From: Rhodocyclales bacterium
GTDB lineage: Bacteria; Pseudomonadota; Gammaproteobacteria; Burkholderiales; Rhodocyclaceae
DNA length: 64,000 nt
Reading direction: 5' to 3'
Assembly (NCBI GenBank): GCA_026399475.1
Contig: JAPLQY010000073.1
Location: forward strand, 1-64,000
The position numbers were made by a program, and so were the translations under genes. Positions 26,806 to 36,889 of the stretch are shown here, in pieces (the first letter of the stretch is position 1; every line of letters starts with the position of its first letter). The notes under the pieces were generated by a model. It was not told the origin of the DNA and did no database searches. It saw only the letters and a list, made by a program, of their open reading frames with translations.

Positions 26806-26823
26806 GTTACGGTTTCGTTACAG
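26806..26823 (-). promoter_or_regulatory. Pho-box-like direct repeat
   Basis: The reverse strand reads CTGTAAC-GAAA-CCGTAAC, two near-identical heptamers in the 7-4-7 layout of PhoB sites. A -10-like TATAGT follows 20-odd bases later, before the cysteine-rich gene at 26740. It is assigned by eye. The region also contains decayed sequence, so chance is possible. Confidence 0.4.
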
Positions 26824-27190
26824 TTGCTTTCATGTCAACACCTATCCGGCCCACTCGCGCGAAGTCATGGCAGCCAATTCTCGTCGTTCTCGGGCGCTGC
26901 GGGACACCGGATTGAGCACGATTTCGACAATTCACCCATGGGGATTTGGACGATATGTTACGGCGACAGCGAGTCCAAAGCACCCCAAAGTCCCGAGGAA
27001 TGCGCCCCCGCAGCGATCGCCCAGGAAAGTCGGCACCGGCAGAACGGCAACTTGCATATCACGGTGACCCGCCATCCCACTGCAGTCACAAGTCTCGTCA
27101 CACTGCGTTCACCGAAACGTCACGCTTGAGTCACTTCACCGCAACTTTCGCTGACTACATTGCCTGCTCCGTTTCGATGAAAGTCTCCAA
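26824..27190. other. Non-coding or decayed stretch
   Basis: No ORF here has a convincing start, codon bias or recognisable product on either strand. The segment lies between leftward small genes and the rightward chemoreceptor remnant. It probably contains decayed coding sequence and the promoter of the leftward pair. Confidence 0.5.
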
Positions 27191-27470
27191 TGCTCCCGCG
27201 TATTGCAGCGACCCTGACGGTCGCGTTCAGCGTTGCCGTTCCTTCGACAATGGCAAAGCCGACCGGGCGACCGTCCATGTCCAGACTATCGCCGAGGGCA
27301 CCGAGGTACAGCGCGAGTCAAGCACGCGGATCGCCCGGAACATGCAGGAGGTCAACGTGATGGCCGAGGAAAGCCGTGCCCACGCCCACCCTACGGCGAC
27401 TGCCATCGATGGCCTCAGGAAACTTGCCGGACACCTGCGCAGTGTGGTGGCGGGCCTGAAAACCGGATGA
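27191..27470 (+). pseudogene. Methyl-accepting chemotaxis protein remnant
   Basis: From about 27289 the frame reads IAEGTEVQRESSTRIARNM, then QEVNVMAEES and LRKLAGHLRSVVAGLKTG and stop. This matches the last 55-60 residues of chemoreceptor signalling domains (the pattern QS-x-AS-x-IAQNVE, M-x-EES and LE-x-LA-x-L-x-V-x-FK). The rest of the receptor is missing. Just upstream, in another frame, an ATG at 27191 begins a hydrophobic leader-like peptide that may be the old N-terminus. It is best explained as a receptor gene with a large internal deletion and frame loss. Confidence 0.55.
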
Positions 27471-27652
27471 CGCGGTGAAAATCAATGATCGAAGTTCGCG
27501 ACTGGCTGGGGAGGCCGGATCATCAAGGCTCCGGGAATCATTCCAGGTTTCCTTCTGCCCACCCGGACAGAGTCCCTGATATGGACATCCAGCACGAGGG
27601 ATCAGCCATCAATCGCGACTCCGGTCCTGCAGTCTTTCCTGGAGCAATCAAA

Positions 27653-29380
27653 ATGAGTAAGGACGATGCCGGCAGCTCTGGCCGGCCGCGATTTCCAGGC
27701 CCCCCTGTAGCAGATGAACTTGTGGAGAGAGTTCCGCTGGCGGGCAGCGTGCTGTGCGAGTGCCCGGCGGTTGAGGCCCTGTCCCGCACACGGACCGTGC
27801 TTGAGGCCTTCACGATGCACCCAGACCTGATCGGCCTGCCGGTTGTCGACAGCAACACCGGCAGGCCGATCGGCTTGATCAATCATGCGCACTTCATGAG
27901 CAACCTGGCTAGACCTTTCTACAGAGAGGTCTACCTTGACCGCAACTGCTGCATCTTCATGGACACCGAGCCCCTGATCATCGAAGAGGAAGTGCCATTG
28001 CACGTCGTCTCGACGCTCATCGCCGAGGCAGGGAAGAAGGTGGCGGCCGATGGCTTTCTGATTGTCGCCGACGGTCGCTATCGTGGCGTGGGACATACCC
28101 AGGATGTGCTGCGCATCATGGCCGACATTCACCGCAAGCAATCGCACCGACTCGCTCTGAGTCACGACAGACTCGAAGACGTCGTTCTCGAGCGCACCCA
28201 GGCGCTGGTCGAGGCCCGGGACGCAGCCCAGGCCGCCAACGTGGCCAAGAGTGCCTTCCTCGCCAACATGAGCCACGAGATCCGCACGCCGATGAACGGC
28301 ATCCTAGGCATGGCGCATCTGCTGCGGCGCGGCGGCGTGACGCCCAAGCAGGCCGAACGCCTCGACACGATCGACACCTCGGCCCAGCACCTGCTGGCCG
28401 TCATCAATGACATCCTGGACATATCGAAGGTCGAGGCCGGAGCTCTTGTGCTGGAGGATGCACTGGTTGCAGTGGACAGTCTGATGGCCAATGTCATTTC
28501 GATTCTGGGCGAGCGCGCCAGGGCGAGGAACATTCGCCTGCTGATCGAGGTCGAACCGCTGCTACCCGACCTGGCGGGCGACCCAACGCGCCTGCAGCAA
28601 GCCTTGCTCAACTACGCGACCAACGCCATCAAATTCACCACAACCGGCTCGGTTACCTTGCGTGCCATCAAACTGCATGAAATGGACGAAACGGTATTGC
28701 TACGCTTCGAGGTCGAGGATACCGGGATCGGCATTGCCGCCGAGGCGCTACCCCGGCTCTTCAGCGCCTTCGAGCAGGCGGACAATTCCACGACCCGAAA
28801 ATATGGCGGTACCGGACTCGGCCTGGTGATTACCAGGCGTCTTGCGGAACTGATGGGCGGCAACGCTGGCGTAGAGAGCACGCCAGGAGTCGGCAGCACC
28901 TTCTGGTTCACAGCCAGGCTGCAGAAGAAGGAACGACGCAAGGCCGAACGCACGCCACATATCGTTGGTCCGGATGCGGAGGCGGAGCTCCGGCAGGGCT
29001 ACTGCGGTAATCACATCCTGGTTGTCGATGACGAGCCGATCAATCGCGAAGTGGCAAAGATTCAGCTCGAGGACACCGGCTTGGTGATCGACACGGCGGA
29101 GGATGGCGCGCAGGCCATCGCCAAGGCTCGGATGAAGGCCTACGCGGCCATCCTGATGGACATGCAGATGCCGAACGTGGACGGCCTGGAGGCCACACGA
29201 CAGATTCGCCTGACTCCGGGCTACCGGAGCACGCCGATCATTGCCATGACCGCCAACGCATTTGCCGAGGACAAGGCACGGTGCCTGGAAGCCGGGATGA
29301 ACGACTTCCTTATCAAGCCTTTTGTACCGGACACGCTGTTCGCGACACTGCTAAGGAACTTGAATCAGTGTGATGATTGA
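27653..29380 (+). CDS. CBS-domain hybrid sensor histidine kinase/response regulator
   Basis: A 575-residue hybrid kinase from the ATG at 27653, which has GGAG eight bases upstream. A CBS-pair-like sensory region spans about residues 45-165 ([30 protein letters not shown]). HisKA has the H-box [15 protein letters not shown] (about 200-214). The ATPase has [14 protein letters not shown] and GTGLGL. A C-terminal receiver (about 450-570) has VVDDEP, the phospho-acceptor aspartate in LMDMQMP and LIKPF. No transmembrane segment is seen, so it senses a cytoplasmic cue. No partner regulator is adjacent. Confidence 0.88.
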   Translation: MSKDDAGSSGRPRFPGPPVADELVERVPLAGSVLCECPAVEALSRTRTVLEAFTMHPDLIGLPVVDSNTGRPIGLINHAHFMSNLARPFYREVYLDRNCCIFMDTEPLIIEEEVPLHVVSTLIAEAGKKVAADGFLIVADGRYRGVGHTQDVLRIMADIHRKQSHRLALSHDRLEDVVLERTQALVEARDAAQAANVAKSAFLANMSHEIRTPMNGILGMAHLLRRGGVTPKQAERLDTIDTSAQHLLAVINDILDISKVEAGALVLEDALVAVDSLMANVISILGERARARNIRLLIEVEPLLPDLAGDPTRLQQALLNYATNAIKFTTTGSVTLRAIKLHEMDETVLLRFEVEDTGIGIAAEALPRLFSAFEQADNSTTRKYGGTGLGLVITRRLAELMGGNAGVESTPGVGSTFWFTARLQKKERRKAERTPHIVGPDAEAELRQGYCGNHILVVDDEPINREVAKIQLEDTGLVIDTAEDGAQAIAKARMKAYAAILMDMQMPNVDGLEATRQIRLTPGYRSTPIIAMTANAFAEDKARCLEAGMNDFLIKPFVPDTLFATLLRNLNQCDD

Positions 29381-29402
29381 CCAGGGATGGCAAACCCGGC
29401 CG

Positions 29403-30170
29403 CTATACAGTCAGCTCACCAATGCTTGCGAGCCACTGCCCGATTTGCGCCAGAACCCATGTATCGTCATCGAGCGGCAAATCATGTCCCGCCTCAGGGT
29501 GGAGGGCGATCGGGACTTTCCACTGGTCGGCGAGTTGCAGGGAACAGCGCGGATTGACCAGTGCGTCCCGCGCCCCCGCCAGCAACAGCAGGCTGTCCAG
29601 TGGCCTCCCTTGCGGCGCGCGGTAGCGAGCCGCTGCCAGCAGTTGCAAAAGTGCGTTGCGCTTCGTTACGGGGCTCTCACGACGCCATTGCAGCCATTGC
29701 TCGATCACTTCCGCCGGATTGGAAAGCAGCCGCGTGGTCATCTGCAGGATCGCCGACTCGAGCTCCCGATCGCTCGTCCCGAAACCGAACAGGCGTATCA
29801 GCCGCAGGTAGTTGGTCGGCCGCAGCCGGCGATAAAACGGACTGACGGGCCGCAGGCTGGTATTGACCAGCACCGCCGCCGCGATGTCATGCGGATGCCG
29901 TGCAGCCCACGCAACTGCAACCATCGCACCCAGTGACATCGCCAACACCTGAACCGACGGCGCTATCCCGAGCCTTGCAATCTCGGCATGACACCAGTCG
30001 GCCATCGCTTCGACGCTGGGCAGACTCGCAGTTCCGTTGAGCTTTCCATTGCCGGGCAGGTCGAGACAGATCACCCGTGCATCGCCCAGCGCCGCGCCAA
30101 GGTGCTCGGGAAACCGGCCCCAGTGGCGGGATTCGCGCGTCAGGCCGCGCAGCAACACCCAGTCAGTCAT
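29403..30170 (-). CDS. Alpha/beta-fold hydrolase
   Basis: A 255-residue cytoplasmic hydrolase from the ATG at 30170, which overlaps the upstream peptidase stop (ATGA). The nucleophile elbow is AMSLGAMVA (about residues 94-102), the oxyanion region follows LLRGLTRESRHW at the N-terminus, and the catalytic aspartate and histidine lie in AGARDAL and HPEAGHDLPLDD. The substrate is unknown. The pairing with an M14-type carboxypeptidase suggests processing of a peptide or amide compound. Confidence 0.75.
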   Translation of the reverse strand: MTDWVLLRGLTRESRHWGRFPEHLGAALGDARVICLDLPGNGKLNGTASLPSVEAMADWCHAEIARLGIAPSVQVLAMSLGAMVAVAWAARHPHDIAAAVLVNTSLRPVSPFYRRLRPTNYLRLIRLFGFGTSDRELESAILQMTTRLLSNPAEVIEQWLQWRRESPVTKRNALLQLLAAARYRAPQGRPLDSLLLLAGARDALVNPRCSLQLADQWKVPIALHPEAGHDLPLDDDTWVLAQIGQWLASIGELTV

Positions 30171-31189
30171 TGCACCGCGCCATACCAGCGCCGCATGGCG
30201 CGCTGACGGTGCAACTCGCGCTCCTCGCCCACGGGCGCCCACAGCCCGTTACCGCTGGCCGCACGGGTCATGAAATCAAGCCAGGAAAGATGGCGGCGCA
30301 ACACACGCAGGCGACGATGCTCGATCAGCGGGTTGAAGATTCCGTGGCGTGAAAACAGCTGCCGCGGGTTCTTCTTGACCCACAACCAGGAGCCCATTTC
30401 CAGCGTCAGCGGCAGAAACACGCGGTCCGCCTGTTCCAGAGCGCGCAGGTATAGATAGTCCCACAGGTCCCCGTGCGCCAGGTATTGCCGACTTTGCGGT
30501 TCGAACACATAACGGTGGTGACTGTGCGTCTGGTCGAGGATTTCGCGCAGCGCATGCATTTCCGCCAGATGGGGAATCGGCTCCGACGTATGCGCGTAGG
30601 GAAACCAGATTCGATCGCTAACGCCAAAGCCGGAATGGCAGTCGACGACCATGCTGAAGCGATGGCTGAGCAGTTCGTCATCAACCAGCTGGCACACGGC
30701 CGAAGTTTCTGCCTCCAACGGCCCGGCAAGAGGTCCCCGATACCATGGCAAGCGCGGCCCAAGCCGGTGACCACCGATCAGGAATGGGGCCTTCTCCCGC
30801 GCATCGAGCGGCGCATTGCGCATCAAATCGACGCCATTGGGATTGGCGCGCGTGCGCCGGAACATGCCACCTGGATTGACCACGGGAACAAAAACCAGGC
30901 GCAGATGCTCCAGTTGCCGATTCAGTGTCGTGTCCCAGCGCAGCCGGCTGATGACACTTTTCAAAAAGGCGATCACTACCTGGGCGCCGATCCGCTCCAG
31001 CCCATGGACGCCGCCGAATATGCCGATGGCCGGCACGGACGGATCAGGATTGCCAAACGCGATGGCATGCAACGGGAAACACTGCTCGCCGCAGGCAAGC
31101 TCGCACAGCGTTCGCGCTTCAAATCGGGAACCGGCACCGGCGACAAGCTGCTCCAGTTCGTCGAGTTCGTGAATGCCTGTTTCGATCAT
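30167..31189 (-). CDS. M14-family zinc carboxypeptidase-like protein
   Basis: A 340-residue protein; the ATG at 31189 is preferred to 31207. The zinc motif H-x2-E is in GGVHGLERIGAQ (about residues 60-71), the third zinc ligand is probably the histidine in VVDCHSGFG and the general base the glutamate in LTLEMGSW. There is no signal peptide. It belongs with succinylglutamate-desuccinylase/AstE-like cytosolic M14 enzymes rather than digestive peptidases, so it may cleave an N-acyl amino acid or murein peptide. Co-translated with the alpha/beta hydrolase. Confidence 0.75.
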   Translation of the reverse strand: MIETGIHELDELEQLVAGAGSRFEARTLCELACGEQCFPLHAIAFGNPDPSVPAIGIFGGVHGLERIGAQVVIAFLKSVISRLRWDTTLNRQLEHLRLVFVPVVNPGGMFRRTRANPNGVDLMRNAPLDAREKAPFLIGGHRLGPRLPWYRGPLAGPLEAETSAVCQLVDDELLSHRFSMVVDCHSGFGVSDRIWFPYAHTSEPIPHLAEMHALREILDQTHSHHRYVFEPQSRQYLAHGDLWDYLYLRALEQADRVFLPLTLEMGSWLWVKKNPRQLFSRHGIFNPLIEHRRLRVLRRHLSWLDFMTRAASGNGLWAPVGEERELHRQRAMRRWYGAVQ

Positions 31190-31337
31190 GGCAGAAGGAT
31201 AGCGCAAGGCCGCACAGAAATTTCCACGCCTCCTGTTTTTCGACGCTCGCCGCGAATTGTCATCAGGATGAAAACTTGCTGCAACACTCGGCCGCTAAGG
31301 TGGGCAAACAAGCCACATCAAACGAAGGAGAACCGCC

Positions 31338-31427
31338 ATGCAAGCCTTGATCGACCTGTTCTTCAGCAACGTTGAGCGCATGTTCGATGACCAATGGGTG
31401 GTGATCTGGCTGCTGGACGATCTCTGA
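31338..31427 (+). CDS. 29-residue small ORF
   Basis: The ORF MQALIDLFFSNVERM... is 29 codons and begins 7 bases after GAAGGAG, the strongest ribosome site nearby. The peptide is amphipathic, has two tryptophans near the end and ends DDL. No known family is recognised. The good ribosome site and isolation in an otherwise empty gap support translation. Confidence 0.45.
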   Translation: MQALIDLFFSNVERMFDDQWVVIWLLDDL

Positions 31428-31479
31428 ACCACTTCACAGGACTCGGCTCGCCTCCCCAACTTGACATTCCGGTGACATC

Positions 31480-31605
31480 ATGATGCGTCGCTTCATCTCC
31501 CATCCCGCACTGGCCCTGGGCAGCACCCTGCTCTGGGGCGCCATAGAACTGCTGGCCCTGTTTCGTTCGCGCTGGAGCAATCCCGGCCGCGCGCAGCGGG
31601 GATGA
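31480..31605 (+). CDS. 41-residue small membrane protein
   Basis: A 41-codon ORF (MMRRFISHPALALGSTLLWG...) with one hydrophobic segment at about residues 9-27 and a basic tail. Its stop overlaps the next start (ATGA), which argues for a real, coupled gene. The ribosome site is weak. No function is known. Confidence 0.5.
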   Translation: MMRRFISHPALALGSTLLWGAIELLALFRSRWSNPGRAQRG

Positions 31606-31901
31606 AGCTCGCGCACGAACAATGTCGAGGCATTCCAGATCCTGACCCGGCGGACGCGGTGCCGACAAGCCCGCAGCGCTACTGCTATTGCTGCCGCAAG
31701 CCACACCCGGAAAGCCAGATGCGTCCGGTCGAATCCTGCGTGGGCATGCGCTGGCGCTGCAAGGCGGGAATCAAGGCGGCCCGGCAGGACGGGAGCTGGC
31801 GTGAAGCCTGGGGTCGGGCCACATCCGAAGCCAATCGGTCGCAGGCCAGGCACGGGATAGATCATCTAAACAAACTGCTGCGCGAAAGGGAAATTGCCTG
31901 A
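31602..31901 (+). CDS. Hypothetical protein with a CxCC motif
   Basis: A 99-residue basic protein starting in the stop of the 41-residue gene. It contains YCYCCRK (about residues 27-33), ESCVG and RWRCKAG, a possible metal-binding cluster, then a charged helical tail. There is no signal peptide. The gene on the opposite strand lacks such support. Function unknown. Confidence 0.5.
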   Translation: MKLAHEQCRGIPDPDPADAVPTSPQRYCYCCRKPHPESQMRPVESCVGMRWRCKAGIKAARQDGSWREAWGRATSEANRSQARHGIDHLNKLLREREIA

Positions 31902-32126
31902 TCGCGGGGCCAAAAGAGATATCCGCCGGACAATTAGGCAGCGCCGATCCTTGCCCTGCTGGCCATTGAATGCGGAATGCCTGTTCTCGCCTTTGTCCAA
32001 TCTGCGGAGCCTGCAGTCGAAATTCCGGCCGCATGACTCCCCGGGATTTCCCGAGTTTGGCGCCGTCATGCCAGTGTCACCGGCGTACCGTAAGCTGCGC
32101 GGCTCAATAACTGGGGGATGTGAGAT

Positions 32127-32579
32127 TTGGATCTGATACTCTGGCGTCATGCCGAAGCCAAGGAAGCTTCCGGCCCCGTCGCCGATGGCGACCGGGAACT
32201 CACCACGCGAGGACTGAAGCACGCACAAGAGACGGCCGAGTGGCTGCGCACTCAACGGCTGCCCGATGTAATGGTGCTGTCCAGTCCGGCCAAACGGGCT
32301 CAGCAGACTGCGCAGACGCTGGGTCTGCCGTTCAAGGTCAAGACACAACTCGGGGTGGGCGCGAGCGTTGCCGATCTGCTCGGCGCCGCGGACTGGCCGG
32401 ATCATCCCGATGCGATCATCCTGGTCAGCCATCAACCGGCGCTGGGACGACTGGCCTCGCTGCTGCTCGCCGGCGCCGAAGCCGACTGGACCATCAAGAA
32501 GGGAGGAATCTGGTGGTTTACCAACCGGGTTCGCCACGACGAAACCCAGACCGTACTGCGCGCGGTGCACAACCCCTGA
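32127..32579 (+). CDS. sixA: SixA-type phosphohistidine phosphatase
   Basis: A 150-residue member of the histidine phosphatase superfamily. Catalytic RHA is at residues 7-9 (LILWRHAEAK), the second arginine lies in SSPAKRAQQTA, and the second histidine is in LVSHQPALG. The likely start is a TTG at 32127 with GGGGGA upstream; no in-frame ATG precedes it. SixA removes phosphate from histidine phosphotransfer domains. It is convergent with glmM. Confidence 0.8.
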   Translation: MDLILWRHAEAKEASGPVADGDRELTTRGLKHAQETAEWLRTQRLPDVMVLSSPAKRAQQTAQTLGLPFKVKTQLGVGASVADLLGAADWPDHPDAIILVSHQPALGRLASLLLAGAEADWTIKKGGIWWFTNRVRHDETQTVLRAVHNP

Positions 32580-32609
32580 GAACTTGCGGATCCCGCCATT
32601 GGACTTGCT

Positions 32610-32645
32610 TCGAGCGTAAATCTACTGCGCGTGCCGGATCGGAGT
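32610..32645. repeat. Partial second copy of the 13.3-kb repeat
   Basis: The segment TAAATCTACTGCGCG followed by TGCCGGATCGG matches the reverse complement of 13350-13374 with one mismatch. Weaker similarity continues toward the glmM stop. No matching inverted partner is visible nearby, so this is a truncated or decayed copy between sixA and glmM. Confidence 0.6.
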
Positions 32646-32656
32646 TTGAACGGTGC

Positions 32657-34012
32657 TCACTCGCCGAAGGCCTGCCGCACCGCTGCGGCGATGGCTTCGG
32701 CCCGCGCCAGCACGACCGCAGCGTCGCGCCCCTCCACCATCACCCGCAGCAAAGGCTCTGTGCCCGAAGGGCGCAGCAGCACCCGCCCGTTACCGTCGAG
32801 CGTCGCCTCGGCGGCCTTCACCGCTGACTGGATGCCCGAGTCGACGGCCCAGTCAAAACCGACAGGCATGCGCACATTGATCAATTGCTGGGGATAGAGC
32901 GTCAGATCGGCGCAGGCCTCGGCCAGGGTTTCGCCGGTCGCGCGCAGCGCGGCCAGAACCTGGAGCGCGGCGATGATGCCGTCACCGGTGGTATGACGAT
33001 CAAGACAGATGATGTGCCCCGAGTTCTCTCCGCCGAAGAGCCAGCCCCGCTCCTGCATCATCGCCAGCACATAGCGGTCGCCAACCCTGGCGCGACCGCA
33101 GGCGATGCCCAGCCGCCCCAGTGCGTGTTCCAGTCCGAGGTTGCTCATCAGCGTGCCGGCCACGCCCGGCACAGTCTGGCTGCGCGCACGATGCCGGGCA
33201 ATGACGTAAAGCAGTTGATCGCCGTCGTAGAGGTTGCCTGCCGCATCGGCCATCACCAGCCGGTCGCCGTCGCCATCAAGCGCGATGCCGCAGTCGGCAG
33301 AGGTCTCGATTACGGCACGACGCAGCGCCTCGGGTGCCGTGGCGCCGACATTCTGGTTGATGTTCAATCCATTCGGCATGTCGCCAACGCCGACTATCTC
33401 GGCGCCGAGTTCATGGAACACCCGGGGCGCAACGTGATAGGCCGCGCCATGGGCGCTGTCCACCACGATCTTGAGGCCGCGCAGGTCCAGATCGTTGGGG
33501 AAGGTGCTCTTGCAGAATTCGATGTAGCGCCCGGCGGCATCGTCCACGCGGCGCGCCTTGCCGAGCCCGGCCGATTCCATGCAGGTCATCGGCTGATCGA
33601 GCCGCGCCTCGATGTCCAGTTCCACCGCGTCCGGGAGCTTGGCACCCTGCGCCGAAAAGAACTTGATGCCGTTGTCGTCATAGGGGTTGTGCGAGGCGGA
33701 AATCACTACGCCGGCCTGCAGGCGCAGGGCACGCGTGAGGTAGGCCACGGCCGGTGTCGGCATCGGCCCGCAGAGCATCACATCGACACCCGCCGCCGAA
33801 AATCCGGCTTCCAGCGCGGCTTCCAGCATGTAGCCGGAGATGCGGGTGTCCTTGCCGATCAGTACCGTGGGCCGCTCGTTCGCCCGCAGTCCGTCGCGCG
33901 CCACCAGGGATGAGCCCGCCGCAAAACCCAGGCGCATGACAAAATCCGGTGTTATCGGCGCCTTCCCGACGCGGCCGCGGATACCGTCAGTGCCGAAATA
34001 CTTGCGTCCCAT
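32657..34012 (-). CDS. glmM: Phosphoglucosamine mutase
   Basis: Converts glucosamine 6-phosphate to glucosamine 1-phosphate for UDP-GlcNAc synthesis. The 451-residue protein starts [13 protein letters not shown], has the catalytic serine in [14 protein letters not shown] (about residues 98-111), the metal loop DGDGDRL and the phosphate-binding [15 protein letters not shown]. It begins directly after the folP stop, the classic ftsH-folP-glmM order. Confidence 0.98.
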   Translation of the reverse strand: MGRKYFGTDGIRGRVGKAPITPDFVMRLGFAAGSSLVARDGLRANERPTVLIGKDTRISGYMLEAALEAGFSAAGVDVMLCGPMPTPAVAYLTRALRLQAGVVISASHNPYDDNGIKFFSAQGAKLPDAVELDIEARLDQPMTCMESAGLGKARRVDDAAGRYIEFCKSTFPNDLDLRGLKIVVDSAHGAAYHVAPRVFHELGAEIVGVGDMPNGLNINQNVGATAPEALRRAVIETSADCGIALDGDGDRLVMADAAGNLYDGDQLLYVIARHRARSQTVPGVAGTLMSNLGLEHALGRLGIACGRARVGDRYVLAMMQERGWLFGGENSGHIICLDRHTTGDGIIAALQVLAALRATGETLAEACADLTLYPQQLINVRMPVGFDWAVDSGIQSAVKAAEATLDGNGRVLLRPSGTEPLLRVMVEGRDAAVVLARAEAIAAAVRQAFGE

Positions 34013-34843
34013 TCAGTAGTCCTCCACAGCTTGCAAGACCGCCAGCGCGTCTCGTATCGCCGCCACGTCATGCACCCGCACAATGCGCGCGCCGCGCAGG
34101 ACCGCGAGCACCTGCGCTGCGACTCCGGCATAGACCCGTTCGGTCGCCGCGCGACCCGTGAGCAGGCCCAGCATCGACTTGCGCGACAGGCCCACCATGA
34201 GTGGCAGGCCCGGTACCACCAGTTCACCAAGGCGGCGCAACAGCGCGATATTGTGTTCCAGTGTCTTGCCAAAGCCGAAGCCCGGGTCGACGGCGATGCG
34301 GTTCAGGGCGATACCCGCCATCTCTGCGGCGGCGACGCGCTCGGCGAGAAACTCGGCAACCTCGGTGACGATATCAACGTAGTGCGGATCGTCCTGCATG
34401 GTGCCCGGATTGCCCTGCATGTGCATCAGGCATATCCCGGCCTTGCTCGCGGCGACCAGTTCCAGGGCGCCCGGCGCGCGCAGTGCAGTGACATCGTTGA
34501 TCATGTCGACGCCCGCCGCCAGGACGGCATGCATCACCTGCGGCTTGACGGTATCGATCGACAGCGGCGTGCCGCAATCGTGCAGGGCCTCGATCACCGG
34601 CAGCAGGCGATCGATCTCCTGCTGCGCCGGCACCGGTATCGCCCCCGGCCGCGAGGATTCGGCGCCGATGTCGAGAATGTGCGCGCCCTCTTCGATCAAC
34701 CGCCGGCCGAGCGCAATGGCGGCATCAGTATCGCCGTACAGGCCGTCGCCGGAAAAGGAATCGTCGGAAAGGTTGACGATGCCCATGATGAGCGGACGCT
34801 CGGCATTGAGTACGAAGCGCCCACAGTGAAAATTCTGTGTCAT
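34013..34843 (-). CDS. folP: Dihydropteroate synthase
   Basis: Condenses p-aminobenzoate with dihydropterin pyrophosphate in folate synthesis; the sulfonamide target. The 276-residue protein has MGIVNLSDDSFSGDG (about residues 20-34), DIGAESSRPGA and DPGFGFGKT. No Shine-Dalgarno sequence is evident; the upstream space is occupied by heptad-repeat copy A, which separates it from ftsH. Confidence 0.96.
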   Translation of the reverse strand: MTQNFHCGRFVLNAERPLIMGIVNLSDDSFSGDGLYGDTDAAIALGRRLIEEGAHILDIGAESSRPGAIPVPAQQEIDRLLPVIEALHDCGTPLSIDTVKPQVMHAVLAAGVDMINDVTALRAPGALELVAASKAGICLMHMQGNPGTMQDDPHYVDIVTEVAEFLAERVAAAEMAGIALNRIAVDPGFGFGKTLEHNIALLRRLGELVVPGLPLMVGLSRKSMLGLLTGRAATERVYAGVAAQVLAVLRGARIVRVHDVAAIRDALAVLQAVEDY

Positions 34844-34851
34844 TGATTCGG

Positions 34852-34922
34852 AAAACGTGAAATGTGAAACGTGAAACGTGATATCCGCGCGTCACGTTTC
34901 ACATTTCACGTTTCACGTTTCA
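34852..34922. repeat. GTGAAAN heptad inverted-repeat element, copy A
   Basis: Left arm about 34852-34882 contains GTGAAAT, GTGAAAC, GTGAAAC and GTGA in tandem; right arm about 34891-34922 is the inverse with GTGAAAC, GTGAAAT, GTGAAAC and GTGA when read on the other strand. About 8 bases separate them. The right arm supplies the TGA stop of ftsH. No ORF lies inside. It would form a long hairpin in the ftsH-folP transcript. Confidence 0.85.
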
Positions 34923-36800
34923 AGCGGGTGCCGGCGCGGTCGGCTCGGGGCCCGGCGCGCTATCGCCCCTGGGCGCCGGCGGCGCACTGGAAGGCTTGGG
35001 CGGGCGCGGTGGCAGGCCGGCCATGATGTCGTTGATCTGGTCGGCGTCGATGGTTTCCAACTCCAGCAGCGCCGCCGTCATGGCCTCGACCTTGTCGCGG
35101 TTGTCTTCCAGCAAACGGCGTGCGCGCGCGTACTGCTCGTCGAGCATGCGGCGAATCTCGGCATCGACTTTCTGCATCGTGGCTTCCGACATGTTCTTGT
35201 GCGTAGTCACCGAGCGGCCGAGGAAAATCTCGCCTTCCTCTTCGCCGTACACCATCGGGCCCAGACTGTCGGACATGCCCCACTGCGTCACCATGCGCCG
35301 GGCGAGATCAGTGGCGCGCTGGAAATCGTTGGAAGCGCCGGTGGTCATCTGCTGCATGAACAACTCTTCGGCAATCCGGCCGCCAAACAAAACGGCAATG
35401 GTGCAGAGCAGGCGTTCACGGTCCTGGCTGTAGCGTTCCTGATCGGGCAACTGCATGGTCAGGCCGAGCGCACGGCCGCGCGGAATCACAGTCACCTTGT
35501 GCACCGGGTCGGTCTTGGGCAGCAGCTTGGCCACCACGGCATGACCGGATTCGTGGTACGCGGTGTTCCTGCGTTCCTCTTCGGGCATGACCATCGACCG
35601 GCGCTCGGCGCCCATCATGATCTTGTCCTTGGCCCGCTCGAAGTCCTCCATGTCTACCAGGCGCTTGTTGCTGCGCGCGGCGAACAGCGCGGCTTCGTTG
35701 ACCAGATTGGCCAGATCTGCGCCGGAGAATCCCGGGCAACCGCGGGCCAGGATCGACGCGTCGATGTCCGGCGCCACCGGCACCTTGCGCATATGCACTT
35801 TGAGAATCTGTTCGCGGCCACGAATGTCCGGCAACGGCACCACCACCTGGCGGTCGAAACGACCTGGGCGCAGCAGGGCCGGGTCGAGCACATCGGGACG
35901 ATTGGTGGCGGCCACCACGATCACGCCCACCGAAGGCTCGAAACCGTCCATCTCGACCAGCATCTGGTTCAGCGTCTGCTCGCGTTCGTCGTTGCCACCG
36001 CCGAGGCCGGCACCACGCTGGCGGCCGACGGCATCGAGCTCGTCGATGAAGATGATGCACGGCGCTGCCTTCTTGGCCTGGTCGAACATGTCGCGCACGC
36101 GCGCGGCGCCAACACCGACGAACATCTCGACGAAGTCGGAACCGGAAATCGAGAAGAAAGGCACCTTGGCCTCGCCGGCAATCGCCTTGGCCAGCAGCGT
36201 CTTGCCGGTCCCAGGCGATCCGACCAGCAGCACACCGCGTGGAATGCGACCGCCGAGTTTCTGAAATTTGGACGGATCGCGCAGGAAGTCGACCATTTCA
36301 AAGACTTCTTCCTTGGCTTCGTCGCAGCCGGCCACATCGGCAAACGTGATGATGTTGGATGATTCATCCATCATCCGCGCCCGGCTCTTGCCGAATGAGA
36401 ATGCGCCGCCCTTGCCGCCACCCTGCATCTGGCGCATGAAGAAGACCCAGACGCCGATCAGCAGCAGCATGGGAAACCACGAGACGAAAATACTGGTCAG
36501 GAAGGACTGCTCTTCCTCGGGCTTGGCGACGACCTTGACGTTGTTCTTCAAGAGATCGGACACCATCCACAAGTCAGGTGGCGCGTAGGTGGTAATTCGC
36601 TTGCCATCGGTCGTGGTGGCTTCCAGCGTGCGGCCCTGAATCACCACCTTGGTGACGCGGCCCTGCTTCACCTCTTCGAGGAACTGGGAGTACTCCAGCG
36701 ATCCGAGCACGGTCTGGCGGGTATTGAACTGATTGAACACCGTCATCAGGACAATGCCGATCACCAGCCAGATCGCCATGTTTTTGAACATATTATTCAA
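34920..36800 (-). CDS. ftsH: ATP-dependent zinc metalloprotease FtsH
   Basis: Membrane AAA protease that degrades LpxC, sigma-32 and damaged membrane proteins. The 626-residue protein has transmembrane segments at about residues 6-25 and 100-120, Walker A GSPGTGKT (about 193-200), Walker [12 protein letters not shown], the SRH region and the zinc motif HESGH (about 416-420). The C-terminal tail is Pro/Ala-rich. Its TGA stop lies inside heptad-repeat copy A. Confidence 0.98.
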   Translation of the reverse strand: MNNMFKNMAIWLVIGIVLMTVFNQFNTRQTVLGSLEYSQFLEEVKQGRVTKVVIQGRTLEATTTDGKRITTYAPPDLWMVSDLLKNNVKVVAKPEEEQSFLTSIFVSWFPMLLLIGVWVFFMRQMQGGGKGGAFSFGKSRARMMDESSNIITFADVAGCDEAKEEVFEMVDFLRDPSKFQKLGGRIPRGVLLVGSPGTGKTLLAKAIAGEAKVPFFSISGSDFVEMFVGVGAARVRDMFDQAKKAAPCIIFIDELDAVGRQRGAGLGGGNDEREQTLNQMLVEMDGFEPSVGVIVVAATNRPDVLDPALLRPGRFDRQVVVPLPDIRGREQILKVHMRKVPVAPDIDASILARGCPGFSGADLANLVNEAALFAARSNKRLVDMEDFERAKDKIMMGAERRSMVMPEEERRNTAYHESGHAVVAKLLPKTDPVHKVTVIPRGRALGLTMQLPDQERYSQDRERLLCTIAVLFGGRIAEELFMQQMTTGASNDFQRATDLARRMVTQWGMSDSLGPMVYGEEEGEIFLGRSVTTHKNMSEATMQKVDAEIRRMLDEQYARARRLLEDNRDKVEAMTAALLELETIDADQINDIMAGLPPRPPKPSSAPPAPRGDSAPGPEPTAPAPA

Positions 36801-36889
36801 GGTGAAGCCTCTCTTTCCCTCGATCGGGACTACATATCAGGTCATTCTAGTGCCGATTGCCATGCCCTGCAAACCGCAACAACTGGCGA

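Noticed and set aside
31434-31865. 143-codon ORF on the - strand
   Set aside because: The + strand has ATGA-coupled small genes with a Cys motif; the - frame has no ribosome site and a random-looking composition.
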